64,000 bases of DNA, taken from Labilibaculum sp041595635. Lineage in GTDB: Bacteria; Bacteroidota; Bacteroidia; Bacteroidales; Marinifilaceae. Every line of letters starts with the position of its first letter. The stretch's first letter is position 1. Shown in pieces: positions 1-8,369 of this stretch. The notes below the pieces were generated by a model. That model saw only the letters and a program-made list of their open reading frames with translations, ran no database searches and was not told the origin of the DNA. The position numbers and the translations under genes are program-made. The stretch lies in contig NZ_JBFHJW010000006.1 of assembly GCF_041595635.1 (NCBI RefSeq), positions 1-64,000 of the forward strand, given 5' to 3'.

Positions 1-218
1 AACATTCCAAAAGCCATCATGATAAGCATGATGGGAAAAATAGCACTCAAACCAGACAAGGCAATTGCTCCTACTCCCTGACCAATAAAAATTCGATCTA
101 CCACATTGTAGAGAGAATTGATCACTACCCCTGTAAAAGCAGGTAGAAAATATTTCCACAACAAACTTTTTACGCTTGCACTCTCCAGATCCTGTACATT
201 TTTTTTATTCCTATCCAT
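1..218 (-). CDS. MATE-family efflux transporter, N-terminal part (runs off window)
   Basis: Reading the reverse strand from the ATG at 218 gives about 72 residues before the window ends. The sequence begins MDRNKKNVQDLESASVKSLL and continues with an amphipathic stretch ending in NVVDRIFIGQGVGAIALSGL, which is the typical first-helix signature of MATE (multidrug and toxin extrusion) proteins, followed by a second hydrophobic segment. MATE proteins are 12-helix inner-membrane cation/drug antiporters. Only the first one and a half helices are visible, so substrate and subfamily cannot be judged. A -7-like element lies 18 bases upstream of the start. Confidence 0.8.
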   Translation of the reverse strand, partial: MDRNKKNVQDLESASVKSLLWKYFLPAFTGVVINSLYNVVDRIFIGQGVGAIALSGLSAIFPIMLIMMAFGM

Positions 219-626
219 ATGCGATTCTCGTGAGACAAATGTACCAATTAAGATGCGTTCCGACCACCTGACCTACAAAAAAATCAGAAAAATAGGTCAA
301 CCTGCCCTATTCTTCGATAAACCATACTTAATTAAGGGAAAATAGAGTCTCTAACTTCTTTCTAAGAAAAAATAAGCTTAGAAAAATTAATAAAATCGCA
401 GAATAGCTACATTTTATGAACAATTTATCATGGAATATCCAAAATATATATCTTTAACAAGATTGTATCGTATTCCCTTTTATAAAATTCTTCATCTTTC
501 GAATTATTTATTAGTTTTAATAATTACGATATATATGCAATTTATATGGAAATAAATACTTCTTTTGCGACATCGTATTTCGACATAAATTAAGTCTCCC
601 AACGAGCATCCTAAATAAAAACTAAA
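219..626. other. Intergenic region between divergent MATE and mscS genes
   Basis: About 400 bases of very AT-rich sequence between two divergent genes. Apart from the -7 element for the MATE gene I see no gene, repeat or strong hairpin. Confidence 0.5.
236..243 (-). promoter_or_regulatory. Bacteroidota -7 element for the MATE gene
   Basis: Reverse-strand TACATTTG matches the Bacteroidota -7 consensus TAnnTTTG, 18 bases upstream of the MATE start codon. No convincing -33 TTTG at the expected 19-21 base spacing. Confidence 0.45.
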
Positions 627-1460
627 ATGATAGAAGCCATTACCAAAATACTTGAATTTGAACTGTTAAGCATTGCAAATTATAAAATTAGAGTCTTTAC
701 ACTACTAAGTATTTTTATCATTTATATTTTAACCCGAATCGCCCTATACCTAATAAAAAAAGCACTCTTTCGTAAAAATTCAATTTCGAATCTTGATGAT
801 GGAAATAGCTATGCCTTATTTCAGATCATTAAATACGTGATTTGGGTAATGGCCATCGGTTTAATTCTGGAAACCATAAACGTAAAAGTAACTGTACTGA
901 TTGCAGGTTCAGCCGCCTTATTAGTTGGTGTTGGTCTGGGCTTACAACAAACATTCAACGATATTGTATCGGGGATTATTCTCCTATCGGAACGATCGAT
1001 TAGAATTAATGATGTTCTGGAAATTGATGGAGATGTTGTAAAAATTGAAAGTATCGGATTGAGAACCTCCAAAGGTTTGAATCGAGATGACATATCGATT
1101 ATCATTCCCAATTCATTAATCACTACTAATAAGGTTATTAACTGGAGTCATCAATCGGAAAAAACACGTTTTAGAATTGACATTGGTGTTGCATACGGAA
1201 GTAATGTTGAAGAGGTCATTAAAGCCCTGGAAGAAAGCGCTTTTGAACATCCTGGTATTGACGAAAGACAATCAGTCGAAGCCCGACTTATCAATTTTGG
1301 AAACTCATCTCTAGACTTTCAGCTTTTGTTTTTCAGTAAAAATATCTTTCGAATAGGAAAGGTAAAAAGTGATATTCGTCGCATTATTAACCAAAAATTT
1401 GAAGAAAGAAAAATTGTAATTCCCTTTCCTCAAATGGATGTTCATGTGAAAAAAGAATAA
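627..1460 (+). CDS. MscS-type mechanosensitive ion channel
   Basis: 277 residues. The N-terminal half has three hydrophobic segments (about residues 12-45, 65-85 and 88-110). The third carries the glycine/alanine-rich pore helix pattern (AGSAALLVGVGLGLQQ) followed by TFNDIVSGIILL, which is the hallmark of MscS channels. The beta-domain (DVLEIDGDVVKIESIGLRTS, then IIIPNS) and the C-terminal alpha/beta domain follow. Length is typical of small MscS proteins, which release solutes on hypo-osmotic shock from the inner membrane. It is the first gene of a forward run with the RimB-like, RimK and M14 genes (gap 49 bases to the next), so it may be co-transcribed with them. Confidence 0.9.
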   Translation: MIEAITKILEFELLSIANYKIRVFTLLSIFIIYILTRIALYLIKKALFRKNSISNLDDGNSYALFQIIKYVIWVMAIGLILETINVKVTVLIAGSAALLVGVGLGLQQTFNDIVSGIILLSERSIRINDVLEIDGDVVKIESIGLRTSKGLNRDDISIIIPNSLITTNKVINWSHQSEKTRFRIDIGVAYGSNVEEVIKALEESAFEHPGIDERQSVEARLINFGNSSLDFQLLFFSKNIFRIGKVKSDIRRIINQKFEERKIVIPFPQMDVHVKKE

Positions 1461-1509
1461 ATTGACTACAGACATAAAAAACTAGCAGAGTGCATAAAAC
1501 AAAAATCAC

Positions 1510-1959
1510 ATGAAAATAATCATAGGAAGAATTGATAAAGCTGATTTCCCGGAACTACTATTGAACGACATTGCTCTAAAAGTGGATACCGGAGCTTATA
1601 CCTCTTCCATCCATTGCCATGAAATAACAGAATGTTCAATAAATGGCATCAACCACATTAAGTTTAAATTATTAGATCCTTCTCATCTAAATTACAATGA
1701 AAAAGAATTTGTGGTAAAAAATTATAATCGCAAAAGAATTAAGAACTCATTTGGGAAATCGGAATACCGATATATAATTAAAACCCTCATTCATATCTTT
1801 AATAATACCTATGAAATTGAATTATCGCTCAGCGAAAGAAGCGAAATGAAGTATCCAATTTTAATTGGCCGAAAATTGCTGAACGGTAAATTTATTGTAG
1901 ACACAACAAAAAGCAATATTTCCTTCAAACAAAAAAGTAAAAATTCCCAATCAAAATAA
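1510..1959 (+). CDS. RimB-like ATP-dependent zinc protease family protein (PF05618)
   Basis: 149 residues beginning MKIIIGRIDKADFPELLLND, with the retroviral-aspartyl-protease-like motif KVDTGAYTSSIHC near residue 27 and a second conserved segment YPILIGRKLLNGKFIVD near residue 118. These are the two conserved blocks of the PF05618 family, annotated as ATP-dependent zinc protease or RimB. In Pseudomonas a member of this family works with RimK in ribosomal protein S6 modification. Located 24 bases before rimK, which supports the same partnership. The catalytic mechanism of the family is unsettled; the DTG motif looks aspartyl-protease-like rather than metal-binding. Confidence 0.75.
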   Translation: MKIIIGRIDKADFPELLLNDIALKVDTGAYTSSIHCHEITECSINGINHIKFKLLDPSHLNYNEKEFVVKNYNRKRIKNSFGKSEYRYIIKTLIHIFNNTYEIELSLSERSEMKYPILIGRKLLNGKFIVDTTKSNISFKQKSKNSQSK

Positions 1960-1983
1960 ATTGTAAAAAATTATATCACATAT

Positions 1984-2856
1984 ATGAAAATTGTAATACT
2001 ATCAAGAAATCCTAAACTTTACTCAACCAAAAGATTAGTAGAAGCAGCAGAAACCAGAGGACACGAAGTTTTGGTTATTGATCATTTAAAGTGCATTATT
2101 GAAATTGAAAAGAAAAAACCTAAAATTTTTTACAACGGTGAATATCTAGAAAATGTAGACGCTGTAATTCCACGGATTGGTGCTTCCGTTACCTTTTATG
2201 GTTCATCAGTTATTCGTCAATTCGAAATGATGAAGGTTTTTACAGCTGTAGGATCAGAAGCTCTAATTAAATCCAGAGATAAACTAAGAAGTCTTCAGGT
2301 ATTATCCCGCGCTGGTGTTGGATTGCCCAGAACCGTTTTCACCAATTATACAAAAGATGTAAATCATGTAATTAAATCAGTAGGTGGAACACCATTGGTA
2401 TTAAAATTACTGGAAGGAACACAAGGACTTGGTGTGGTGTTAGCCGAAACAAAAAATGCAGCTACCTCGGTTATCGAGGCATTTAATGGATTAAAAGCTC
2501 GTGTAATTGCTCAGGAATTCATCAGTGAATCAAAAGGAGCTGATATTCGTGTTTTTGTAGTTGATGGTACGGTGGTTGGCGCTATGAAACGTCAAGGAGT
2601 AAAAGGAGAATTTCGTTCCAATCTTCACCGAGGAGGAAGTGCTACAGTTATCGAATTAAGCGATGAAGAAGAGAACACGGCCATTAAAGCTGCCCGAGCA
2701 ATGGGCTTAGGTGTGGCAGGAGTAGACATGCTTCAATCGGATAGCGGTCCACTAATTTTGGAAGTAAATTCTTCACCCGGTTTGGAAGGCATAGAAGAAG
2801 CCACACAAACAGATATTGCCAAACAAATCATCAGATATATCGAACAACATGTCTAA
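1984..2856 (+). CDS. rimK: RimK family alpha-L-glutamate ligase (ATP-grasp)
   Basis: 290 residues, the usual RimK length. An N-terminal pre-ATP-grasp domain (MKIVILSRNPKLYSTKRLVE) is followed by the ATP-grasp fold with SRDKLRSLQVLSRAGVGLP, LVLKLLEGTQGLGV (ATP-binding loop), QEFISESKGADIRVFVVD and LILEVNSSPGLEGIE (metal-binding Glu/Asn). RimK adds glutamate residues to the C-terminus of ribosomal protein S6; homologues add glutamate to other carboxylates. It overlaps the next gene by 8 bases (stop within ATGTCTAA), indicating translational coupling to an M14 deacylase-like enzyme. Confidence 0.92.
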   Translation: MKIVILSRNPKLYSTKRLVEAAETRGHEVLVIDHLKCIIEIEKKKPKIFYNGEYLENVDAVIPRIGASVTFYGSSVIRQFEMMKVFTAVGSEALIKSRDKLRSLQVLSRAGVGLPRTVFTNYTKDVNHVIKSVGGTPLVLKLLEGTQGLGVVLAETKNAATSVIEAFNGLKARVIAQEFISESKGADIRVFVVDGTVVGAMKRQGVKGEFRSNLHRGGSATVIELSDEEENTAIKAARAMGLGVAGVDMLQSDSGPLILEVNSSPGLEGIEEATQTDIAKQIIRYIEQHV

Positions 2857-3799
2857 TCACAAATTGATCATTCTTGGGAATGAAATAAAGAAAGGAGAAC
2901 GCGCATTTTTAGAGTTAGAGGTTGCAAAATTGCATACCCGAAACACCATAAAAGTGCCCGTTATTGTAGAGAGGGGCAAAAAAGACGGCCCTACTCTACT
3001 GCTCATGGGAGGAGTTCATGGTGATGAAGTGAATGGCATTGCCATTGTTCGCAACATCATTCGCAAGAAATACAACAAACCATTTAGGGGAACCATAATT
3101 TGCATTCCGGTTTTTAACGTGTTTGGCTTTTTGAACTTACGAAGAGAGTTCCCTGACGGTAGAGATCTAAACCGCATGTTTCCGGGATTTTCCAACGGTT
3201 CTCTGGCAAGTCAGTTCGCACATCGTTTCACCCAGGAAATTGCTCCCATAGTGGATTATGTGATTGATTTCCACTCTGGAGGTGCTGATCGTTCCAATTA
3301 CCCTCAAATTAGGTGTGTAACAAGCGAAAAGAAGTCTCTTGAATTGGCCAAAATTTTTAATGCCCCCTATATTTTAAATTCTGAATACATCAGTAAATCG
3401 GTTCGCGATACCATTCGAAAATTAGGAAAAACCATTCTTTTGTTCGAGGGAGGAAAATCAAACGATCTTAACCAGGATGTGATTGATTCGGGAGTAACAG
3501 GAGCCTTAAACGTTATGAAACATTTGGGATTTCATGAAGGAGAACCTGAAATAAACGCCCCTTCTATAGTCGTACCAGAATCGAAGTGGCTCAGAGCACC
3601 TTCATCGGGAATGTTCCAGCTTCGCGTTGAAAATGGAAGTAGGGTTACAAAAAAACAAATACTAGGTGAAATCACAGATCCGTATGGATCATACGAAAAA
3701 AAGGTAGTCGCTCCTTTCGATTGTTATGTGTTTTGCGTGAACACAGCACCTATCGTTAACAAAGGCGATGCGTTATTTCATGTAAGTATCGATTCCTAA
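2849..3799 (+). CDS. Succinylglutamate desuccinylase/aspartoacylase-family (M14) hydrolase
   Basis: 316 residues from the ATG at 2849, chosen over an in-frame ATG at 2816 because the later start gives the short overlap with rimK and matches the first conserved residues. Zinc-binding and catalytic motifs are visible: GGVHGDEVNG (His, Glu ligands), RDLNRMFPG, DFHSGG (third ligand) and a catalytic Glu in LLFEGG. The C-terminal part has a biotinyl-like beta domain (residues about 245-310). The family hydrolyses N-acyl amino acids or carboxypeptidase-like amide bonds. Being coupled to an amino-acid ligase (RimK) suggests it removes or processes the modification RimK makes, but the substrate is inference. 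Confidence 0.85.
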   Translation: MSNHKLIILGNEIKKGERAFLELEVAKLHTRNTIKVPVIVERGKKDGPTLLLMGGVHGDEVNGIAIVRNIIRKKYNKPFRGTIICIPVFNVFGFLNLRREFPDGRDLNRMFPGFSNGSLASQFAHRFTQEIAPIVDYVIDFHSGGADRSNYPQIRCVTSEKKSLELAKIFNAPYILNSEYISKSVRDTIRKLGKTILLFEGGKSNDLNQDVIDSGVTGALNVMKHLGFHEGEPEINAPSIVVPESKWLRAPSSGMFQLRVENGSRVTKKQILGEITDPYGSYEKKVVAPFDCYVFCVNTAPIVNKGDALFHVSIDS

Positions 3800-3809
3800 A
3801 ACACAACAA

Positions 3810-3852
3810 GAAAAACTACCTATTCTTTCTCCAATACTGAAAAATAGGTAGT
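3810..3852 (-). terminator. Rho-independent terminator for the alkD pair
   Basis: A 10-base inverted repeat, ACTACCTATT (3815-3824) and AATAGGTAGT (3843-3852), with an 18-base loop. On the reverse strand the hairpin is followed by five T residues (3810-3814), so it fits termination of the reverse genes ending at 3970. It lies between convergent units; on the forward strand it lacks a T tract. Confidence 0.6.
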
Positions 3853-3969
3853 CAACATCCTCAAAACAAAAGAATTTCATTTACTGATTTTCACTTTAAA
3901 ACATCCACATAAAAACCCTTTGCCTAGTTCTATCTAAGGTAGATTATTAATTACCTTCCCAAAAAGAAG

Positions 3970-4644
3970 TTATAAGTACTTACTACCTTCCCTCACACTT
4001 AATGGAGATAAGGAGTGGGTTGCAATAAAATTTCTTACCCAAGCAGCATTAAATTTTGAATACTGTCGCAAAGCCCAACCTATGGCTTTATTAACAAAAA
4101 ATTCCTTACTCAGGTGATTGGCAAGAATGGCTTTTTCAAGAAATTTACTATCAGTCTGATTTTTATACTTTAACTGAAAGGTAATACTTACCCTTTTTAA
4201 CCAGATATTTGAGCTCAACATCCAATGTTCCAATACCTCTTTCTTCAATACTGGATTTTTCCGACACAAAACACCTACCAGAGGAGACAATGCATCAACA
4301 GAATCCCACCATGATTTACATAAAATAAGCCTTTCAAGATGAATTATATCTTGTTTTTTTAGTTTTTCCTGCATCTTCTGTAAATATTCCAGAGCTAAAT
4401 GATGAAATTCACGTTCTTCTAATTCAAACAAATAAAATACCATTTCCCAATCGATATATTTGCTTTGACATGCATCCCTCAAGAATGATTTATCCAGAAG
4501 TACTCGTACTGGTTTTCGAAGCCCTAGAAATGGAAACTTATTCTTTAAATAGGCTTCCATTCGGATAGCTTGCTCACGATTGGCATTTTTCCGAAATGCA
4601 TCCAAAAGCATTTCAAGATTTGTTTCTACTGTACTCTTCAACAT
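3970..4644 (-). CDS. DNA alkylation repair enzyme AlkD
   Basis: 224 residues, all-helical HEAT-like AlkD family (PF08713). The key residues of the Bacillus cereus AlkD active site are recognisable: Trp113 and Asp117 in SWWDSVDAL, Arg151 in WLKRVSI and Trp190 in NKAIGWALRQYSK. AlkD is a glycosylase that excises N3- and N7-alkylated purines without base flipping. Its start overlaps the end of the upstream paralogous gene by 7 bases, so the two are co-translated. Confidence 0.85.
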   Translation of the reverse strand: MLKSTVETNLEMLLDAFRKNANREQAIRMEAYLKNKFPFLGLRKPVRVLLDKSFLRDACQSKYIDWEMVFYLFELEEREFHHLALEYLQKMQEKLKKQDIIHLERLILCKSWWDSVDALSPLVGVLCRKNPVLKKEVLEHWMLSSNIWLKRVSITFQLKYKNQTDSKFLEKAILANHLSKEFFVNKAIGWALRQYSKFNAAWVRNFIATHSLSPLSVREGSKYL

Positions 4645-5345
4645 CTTGCAGTTTTTCGTTTTTTACCCACTCTACCTTTATCGATTATTTTCTGTAAATA
4701 TTCGGGTGCGAAGGGTACATTACAAGCGGTCTCACCCATATCAACATGAACTTTCCCAATATGTTTTGCCACACACATAGATTCTTCAGTTAGGGATACA
4801 ATTGAAGCCCCTAAAGAAATCACATACCCATTCATCGTATATTTGACTCTATTGGGAGCCAATTGAATTTTACTCTTAACCCTAGAAAGTAATTCTTTTA
4901 GCTTACCCATATCAAAATACTCATCTTCTTTAATTGCTACTAAAGATGAAAGTGTAGACCAGCCCGTAGAAGCAATATTTTCCTGTTTTGAATCAATCCA
5001 TTTCAAAGCCAATTCAAAACCAAAATTACTTTCTGCAGCAATCCAAGCAACTGTGTACTCACTAATCATATACCAATAGGCTTTTTGTGCCCAATTCTGT
5101 AAATCGTCTTTTGTCATTCGTTCTGCATCTGCAATTAATCCAGCCAAATACATGGCATCAGAATTTCCTGTCTCAAATAGATCTAGGGAAAGCTGGTAAT
5201 CCTGCTTAACTTTCTTTGCAATCTTCTTTAAATCCTGAACCTTTATTCCATAAAAAGGTTCACAAGCTCCATGTATCATCAATATCCTTTTAGTATCTGG
5301 ATTACCATACAATTCTAATTCTCTAATCACCTCATCTTTAGTCAT
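4638..5345 (-). CDS. DNA alkylation repair family protein (divergent AlkD superfamily)
   Basis: 235 residues. Helical-repeat protein with segments typical of the second Bacteroidota subgroup of the DNA alkylation repair family (FYGIKVQDLKKIAKK, NIASTGWSTLSSLVA, RVKYTMNGYVISLGA, VDMGETACNVP). It lacks the WWDxVD catalytic segment seen in the neighbouring AlkD, so glycosylase activity is uncertain. It is the first gene of a two-gene operon with alkD. Function in alkylated DNA repair is inferred from family and context. Confidence 0.75.
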   Translation of the reverse strand: MTKDEVIRELELYGNPDTKRILMIHGACEPFYGIKVQDLKKIAKKVKQDYQLSLDLFETGNSDAMYLAGLIADAERMTKDDLQNWAQKAYWYMISEYTVAWIAAESNFGFELALKWIDSKQENIASTGWSTLSSLVAIKEDEYFDMGKLKELLSRVKSKIQLAPNRVKYTMNGYVISLGASIVSLTEESMCVAKHIGKVHVDMGETACNVPFAPEYLQKIIDKGRVGKKRKTARC

Positions 5346-5699
5346 ATTAAAAGTGTTTTATAATAACACTGATACTAATTCATCCAAAATACCCACAAAT
5401 AATCACTAATTTAATTTCCTCGAGTCATTTGTCAAGCTTAAGAAATACATTCTACTCCACTTCATTCCCAAGCTACAATAGGTTAAAAAATAAGAAAGAT
5501 CAAATTCAATGTCAATAGGCAGAGAACTTAAATTTAATCAATACACACTTATTTTGATTAATCGATCATCTCGAATTGGTTCGAGTTCGTTTCACCCTCG
5601 CACTTAATATAGCTTTATGTAAATAACAAGTAGGTTTCACACACATCTAAATCCGGTTTTATTCTTATCTTTGATTTTAAAATTCGTAAAAAATAATCT
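5346..5699. other. Intergenic region upstream of the T9SS glycosidase
   Basis: About 350 bases between divergent genes. It contains the -7 element at 5666-5673 and otherwise no gene or clear repeat. Confidence 0.5.
5666..5673 (+). promoter_or_regulatory. Bacteroidota -7 element before the glycosidase gene
   Basis: TATCTTTG matches TAnnTTTG and ends 26 bases before the start codon at 5700. The upstream -33 element is not clear. Confidence 0.5.
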
Positions 5700-8282
5700 A
5701 TGGTAAAAATCTACACTCTTTGTAAACTATCCATTTTCATTCTTTTATTCAAGGTCTTATCTCTGCCTTTCTCAGCAATAGCACAGGATACCGATGCCAA
5801 CAAACTTCAAGTTCCATTTTCGGTAGACACTAAAAATCTGACGGTTTGGAATGGTGAAGATTATGTTCCTTTTTTCATTAAAGGAATCAATTTAGGCGTT
5901 TCTATTCCTGGCACTTTTCCTGGCGAATTAGCTGCAACAAAAGAACAGTACCAAAACTGGATTGCCGACATTCAAGATGTTGGTTTCAATTGCATTCGAA
6001 CCTACACACTTCATTATCCACGTTTTTATGAAGCCTTAAAAGAGTTTAACGATGCAAATCCTGCCAATCCGATATATATAATACAAGGAGTTTGGCTAGA
6101 AGAAGAAGTGGATGATTACACCAACGACTTGCACGAATTAAATACAGTTTTCAATGAAGAAATAGAAGATGTTATTGATTGTGTTCATGGCAACAACAGC
6201 ATAGACCATCGCTACGGGAAAGCATACGGTAGCTTTACTTCAGATGTGTCACCATGGATCATGGCCTACATTATTGCCCGGGAAATTCATCCTGCCGAAA
6301 TTGAGGAAACCAATGAGAAAAATAGCGACGAAACGTCTTATTCGGGCGAAATTTTTAAACTAAGCACTGGAACTCCTTCGGAAGTTTGGGCTACTTCGAA
6401 ATTAAATTATCTGGTAAGTTATGAACGCACAAATTACGACACAGAACGCCCGGTCAGTATCACTAGTTGGCCTACTTTGGATCCCTTGACCCATCCCACC
6501 GAAACCGGAACTGATGAAGATACGCAAAGTCTTGATCTTGCCGATTTAGATTTTTCAAATGCTCCTGCTGGTTATTTTGCCAGCTATCACGCCTATCCAT
6601 ACTACCCCGATTTTGTTAGTGAAGATCCTACCTACCAACAATATTTTGATGCATTGGGATCCAATAGTTATTTGGGATACATTACTGACCTAAAAAATCA
6701 TTACCCAAACTTCCCCGTACTGATTGCCGAAACAGGAACACCTTCAAGTTGGGGAATAGCTCATTATGCTTCCAGCGGAATGCACCATGGTGGAAATTCA
6801 GAAGTGGCACAAGGCTTAAATTTTCTGCGATTGCTCGATAATATTGAAGAAGCCAACTGTGCAGGAGGAATTGGTTTTTCCTGGATTGATGAGTGGTTTA
6901 AACAAACTTGGATTACCAATCCCTTTGATTTTAATGCAGAAGCACGAATTTTATGGCATAACATTACAGCCGCCGAGCAAAATTACGGATTAATCGCCTT
7001 TCGTCCCGAAGAAACAACTTACACAGAATTGGAAAATTTTGGCGACGATCAGCCAATTACTAAAGTTCAGGCTGCAGCCGATTTCGACTATTTTAAACTG
7101 CGTCTCTCTCTAGAAAGTGAACTTTCAAATATCGATACCATTTGGATGGCAATTGACACTTACGACGCCACATTGGGAGAATCGATTTTACCTAGCGGAG
7201 ATACTATTACAAACAGAGCAGAATTTGCACTAAGAATCACCAATTACTCAGCAGAACTATTTGTGACAGAAGCCTACGATTTATTTGGAATCTGGCATGG
7301 TGTTTCTTCAGACGAACAACTATACCATTCAACAGCTACCGACGGAGCTCCCTGGAATCTGGTTCGATGGAAAAATAACGATGAAAACTACGAAATTCAG
7401 TACGTTGGTAATTTAAAAACAAGGCGTTCAGAACTACCTTCATCAAGTCTGGATGCAGTGGTAATATCAAATGATTCAATTGATATTTTACTGCCTTGGT
7501 CTTTACTGCAAGTTACTGATCCTGCCAATACTAAAGTAATGAATGATGATCGATCGACCACAGACACAACAGAAGAGGCCATTTCAGATGGAATTACCAT
7601 CAGCATTCTTCACAATAACGTTCTGATGGAAGGAAGTAATCGCTTTCTTTGGGGCTGGGGATTTCCTGAGAATTATGTGGAAGTTAAAAAACAATCCTAT
7701 TACATTACCCAAGATGGATTGACCGAATTCAACAACGCTCCCATTGCTTACACAGATTACTATGAAGTAAACGAAGACGAAAGTTTAGTAGTGGAAGTCG
7801 ATGAAGGTCTGCTGGCCAATGACTTTGATTTTGATGGCAACTCGATGTATGCCGAATTATCTAGTTTTACCGAAAATGGATTTGTTTTTTTAGAGGAAGA
7901 TGGTTCTTTTGAATACATCCCCGATACAGGTTACAGTGGAGAGGATTCTTTCACCTATCGAGCTTTTGACGATGGAGGATACTCCATAAAAACTACGGTC
8001 AGCATTGATATTGCAACCATTACAGGTATTGATGATTTTGAAGAGGAAAACTTGACTGTTAGTATTTATCCAAATCCGGCTCGCTCGTATTTAAATATCG
8101 AATTACCCAGTGATGATGAGAGCTTAATTCGAATTTTCAACTTAAAAGGATCTATTATTTACGAAAAACAAATTAGTAGCTCCAAACATGTTATCGATGT
8201 TCATTACCTTTCTAAAGGAGTTTACCTATTAACCATTCAAACAAGCAAAGATTTAGTACGTAGGAAAATTATTATTGATTAA
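5700..8282 (+). CDS. Secreted clan GH-A-like glycosidase with T9SS sorting tail
   Basis: 860 residues. A signal peptide (cleavage likely after SAIA near residue 28) precedes a TIM-barrel-like domain (about 35-430) with FFIKGINLGVSIPG, GFNCIRTYTLHYP and a strand-end Glu in LIAETGTPSSWG, the position of a clan GH-A nucleophile. A beta-rich region follows (about 440-690), then a cadherin-like/Big_9 domain (about 690-775, YTDYYEVNEDESLVVEV, GSFEYIPDTGYSGEDSFTY) and a type A T9SS C-terminal domain (SIYPNPARSYLNIEL to the end). It should be exported and surface-anchored or released by T9SS. The exact GH family and polysaccharide cannot be told by eye. It is a single-gene unit with its own promoter and strong terminator, not part of a PUL. 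Confidence 0.75.
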   Translation: MVKIYTLCKLSIFILLFKVLSLPFSAIAQDTDANKLQVPFSVDTKNLTVWNGEDYVPFFIKGINLGVSIPGTFPGELAATKEQYQNWIADIQDVGFNCIRTYTLHYPRFYEALKEFNDANPANPIYIIQGVWLEEEVDDYTNDLHELNTVFNEEIEDVIDCVHGNNSIDHRYGKAYGSFTSDVSPWIMAYIIAREIHPAEIEETNEKNSDETSYSGEIFKLSTGTPSEVWATSKLNYLVSYERTNYDTERPVSITSWPTLDPLTHPTETGTDEDTQSLDLADLDFSNAPAGYFASYHAYPYYPDFVSEDPTYQQYFDALGSNSYLGYITDLKNHYPNFPVLIAETGTPSSWGIAHYASSGMHHGGNSEVAQGLNFLRLLDNIEEANCAGGIGFSWIDEWFKQTWITNPFDFNAEARILWHNITAAEQNYGLIAFRPEETTYTELENFGDDQPITKVQAAADFDYFKLRLSLESELSNIDTIWMAIDTYDATLGESILPSGDTITNRAEFALRITNYSAELFVTEAYDLFGIWHGVSSDEQLYHSTATDGAPWNLVRWKNNDENYEIQYVGNLKTRRSELPSSSLDAVVISNDSIDILLPWSLLQVTDPANTKVMNDDRSTTDTTEEAISDGITISILHNNVLMEGSNRFLWGWGFPENYVEVKKQSYYITQDGLTEFNNAPIAYTDYYEVNEDESLVVEVDEGLLANDFDFDGNSMYAELSSFTENGFVFLEEDGSFEYIPDTGYSGEDSFTYRAFDDGGYSIKTTVSIDIATITGIDDFEEENLTVSIYPNPARSYLNIELPSDDESLIRIFNLKGSIIYEKQISSSKHVIDVHYLSKGVYLLTIQTSKDLVRRKIIID

Positions 8283-8307
8283 GCTAAAACTTTTAAATAC
8301 AAAAATA

Positions 8308-8355
8308 GGCTGCCGAAAAGAAAGATACAATATCTTGTTTTCGGCAGCCTTTTTG
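8308..8355. terminator. Strong bidirectional terminator
   Basis: GGCTGCCGAAAA (8308-8319) pairs perfectly with TTTTCGGCAGCC (8338-8349), with a nested AAGATA/TATCTT stem inside, followed by a T run. The reverse strand is also T-rich after the stem. It separates the convergent glycosidase and outer-membrane receptor genes. Confidence 0.9.
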
Positions 8356-8369
8356 TTTTGAGAGTTTTA

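Noticed and set aside
118..345. Forward reading frame of 75 residues at the left edge
   Set aside because: It lies antisense to the MATE gene start and shows no family features.
3815..3852. The same hairpin as terminator for the forward M14 gene
   Set aside because: On the forward strand no T tract follows; it is assigned only to the reverse alkD unit.
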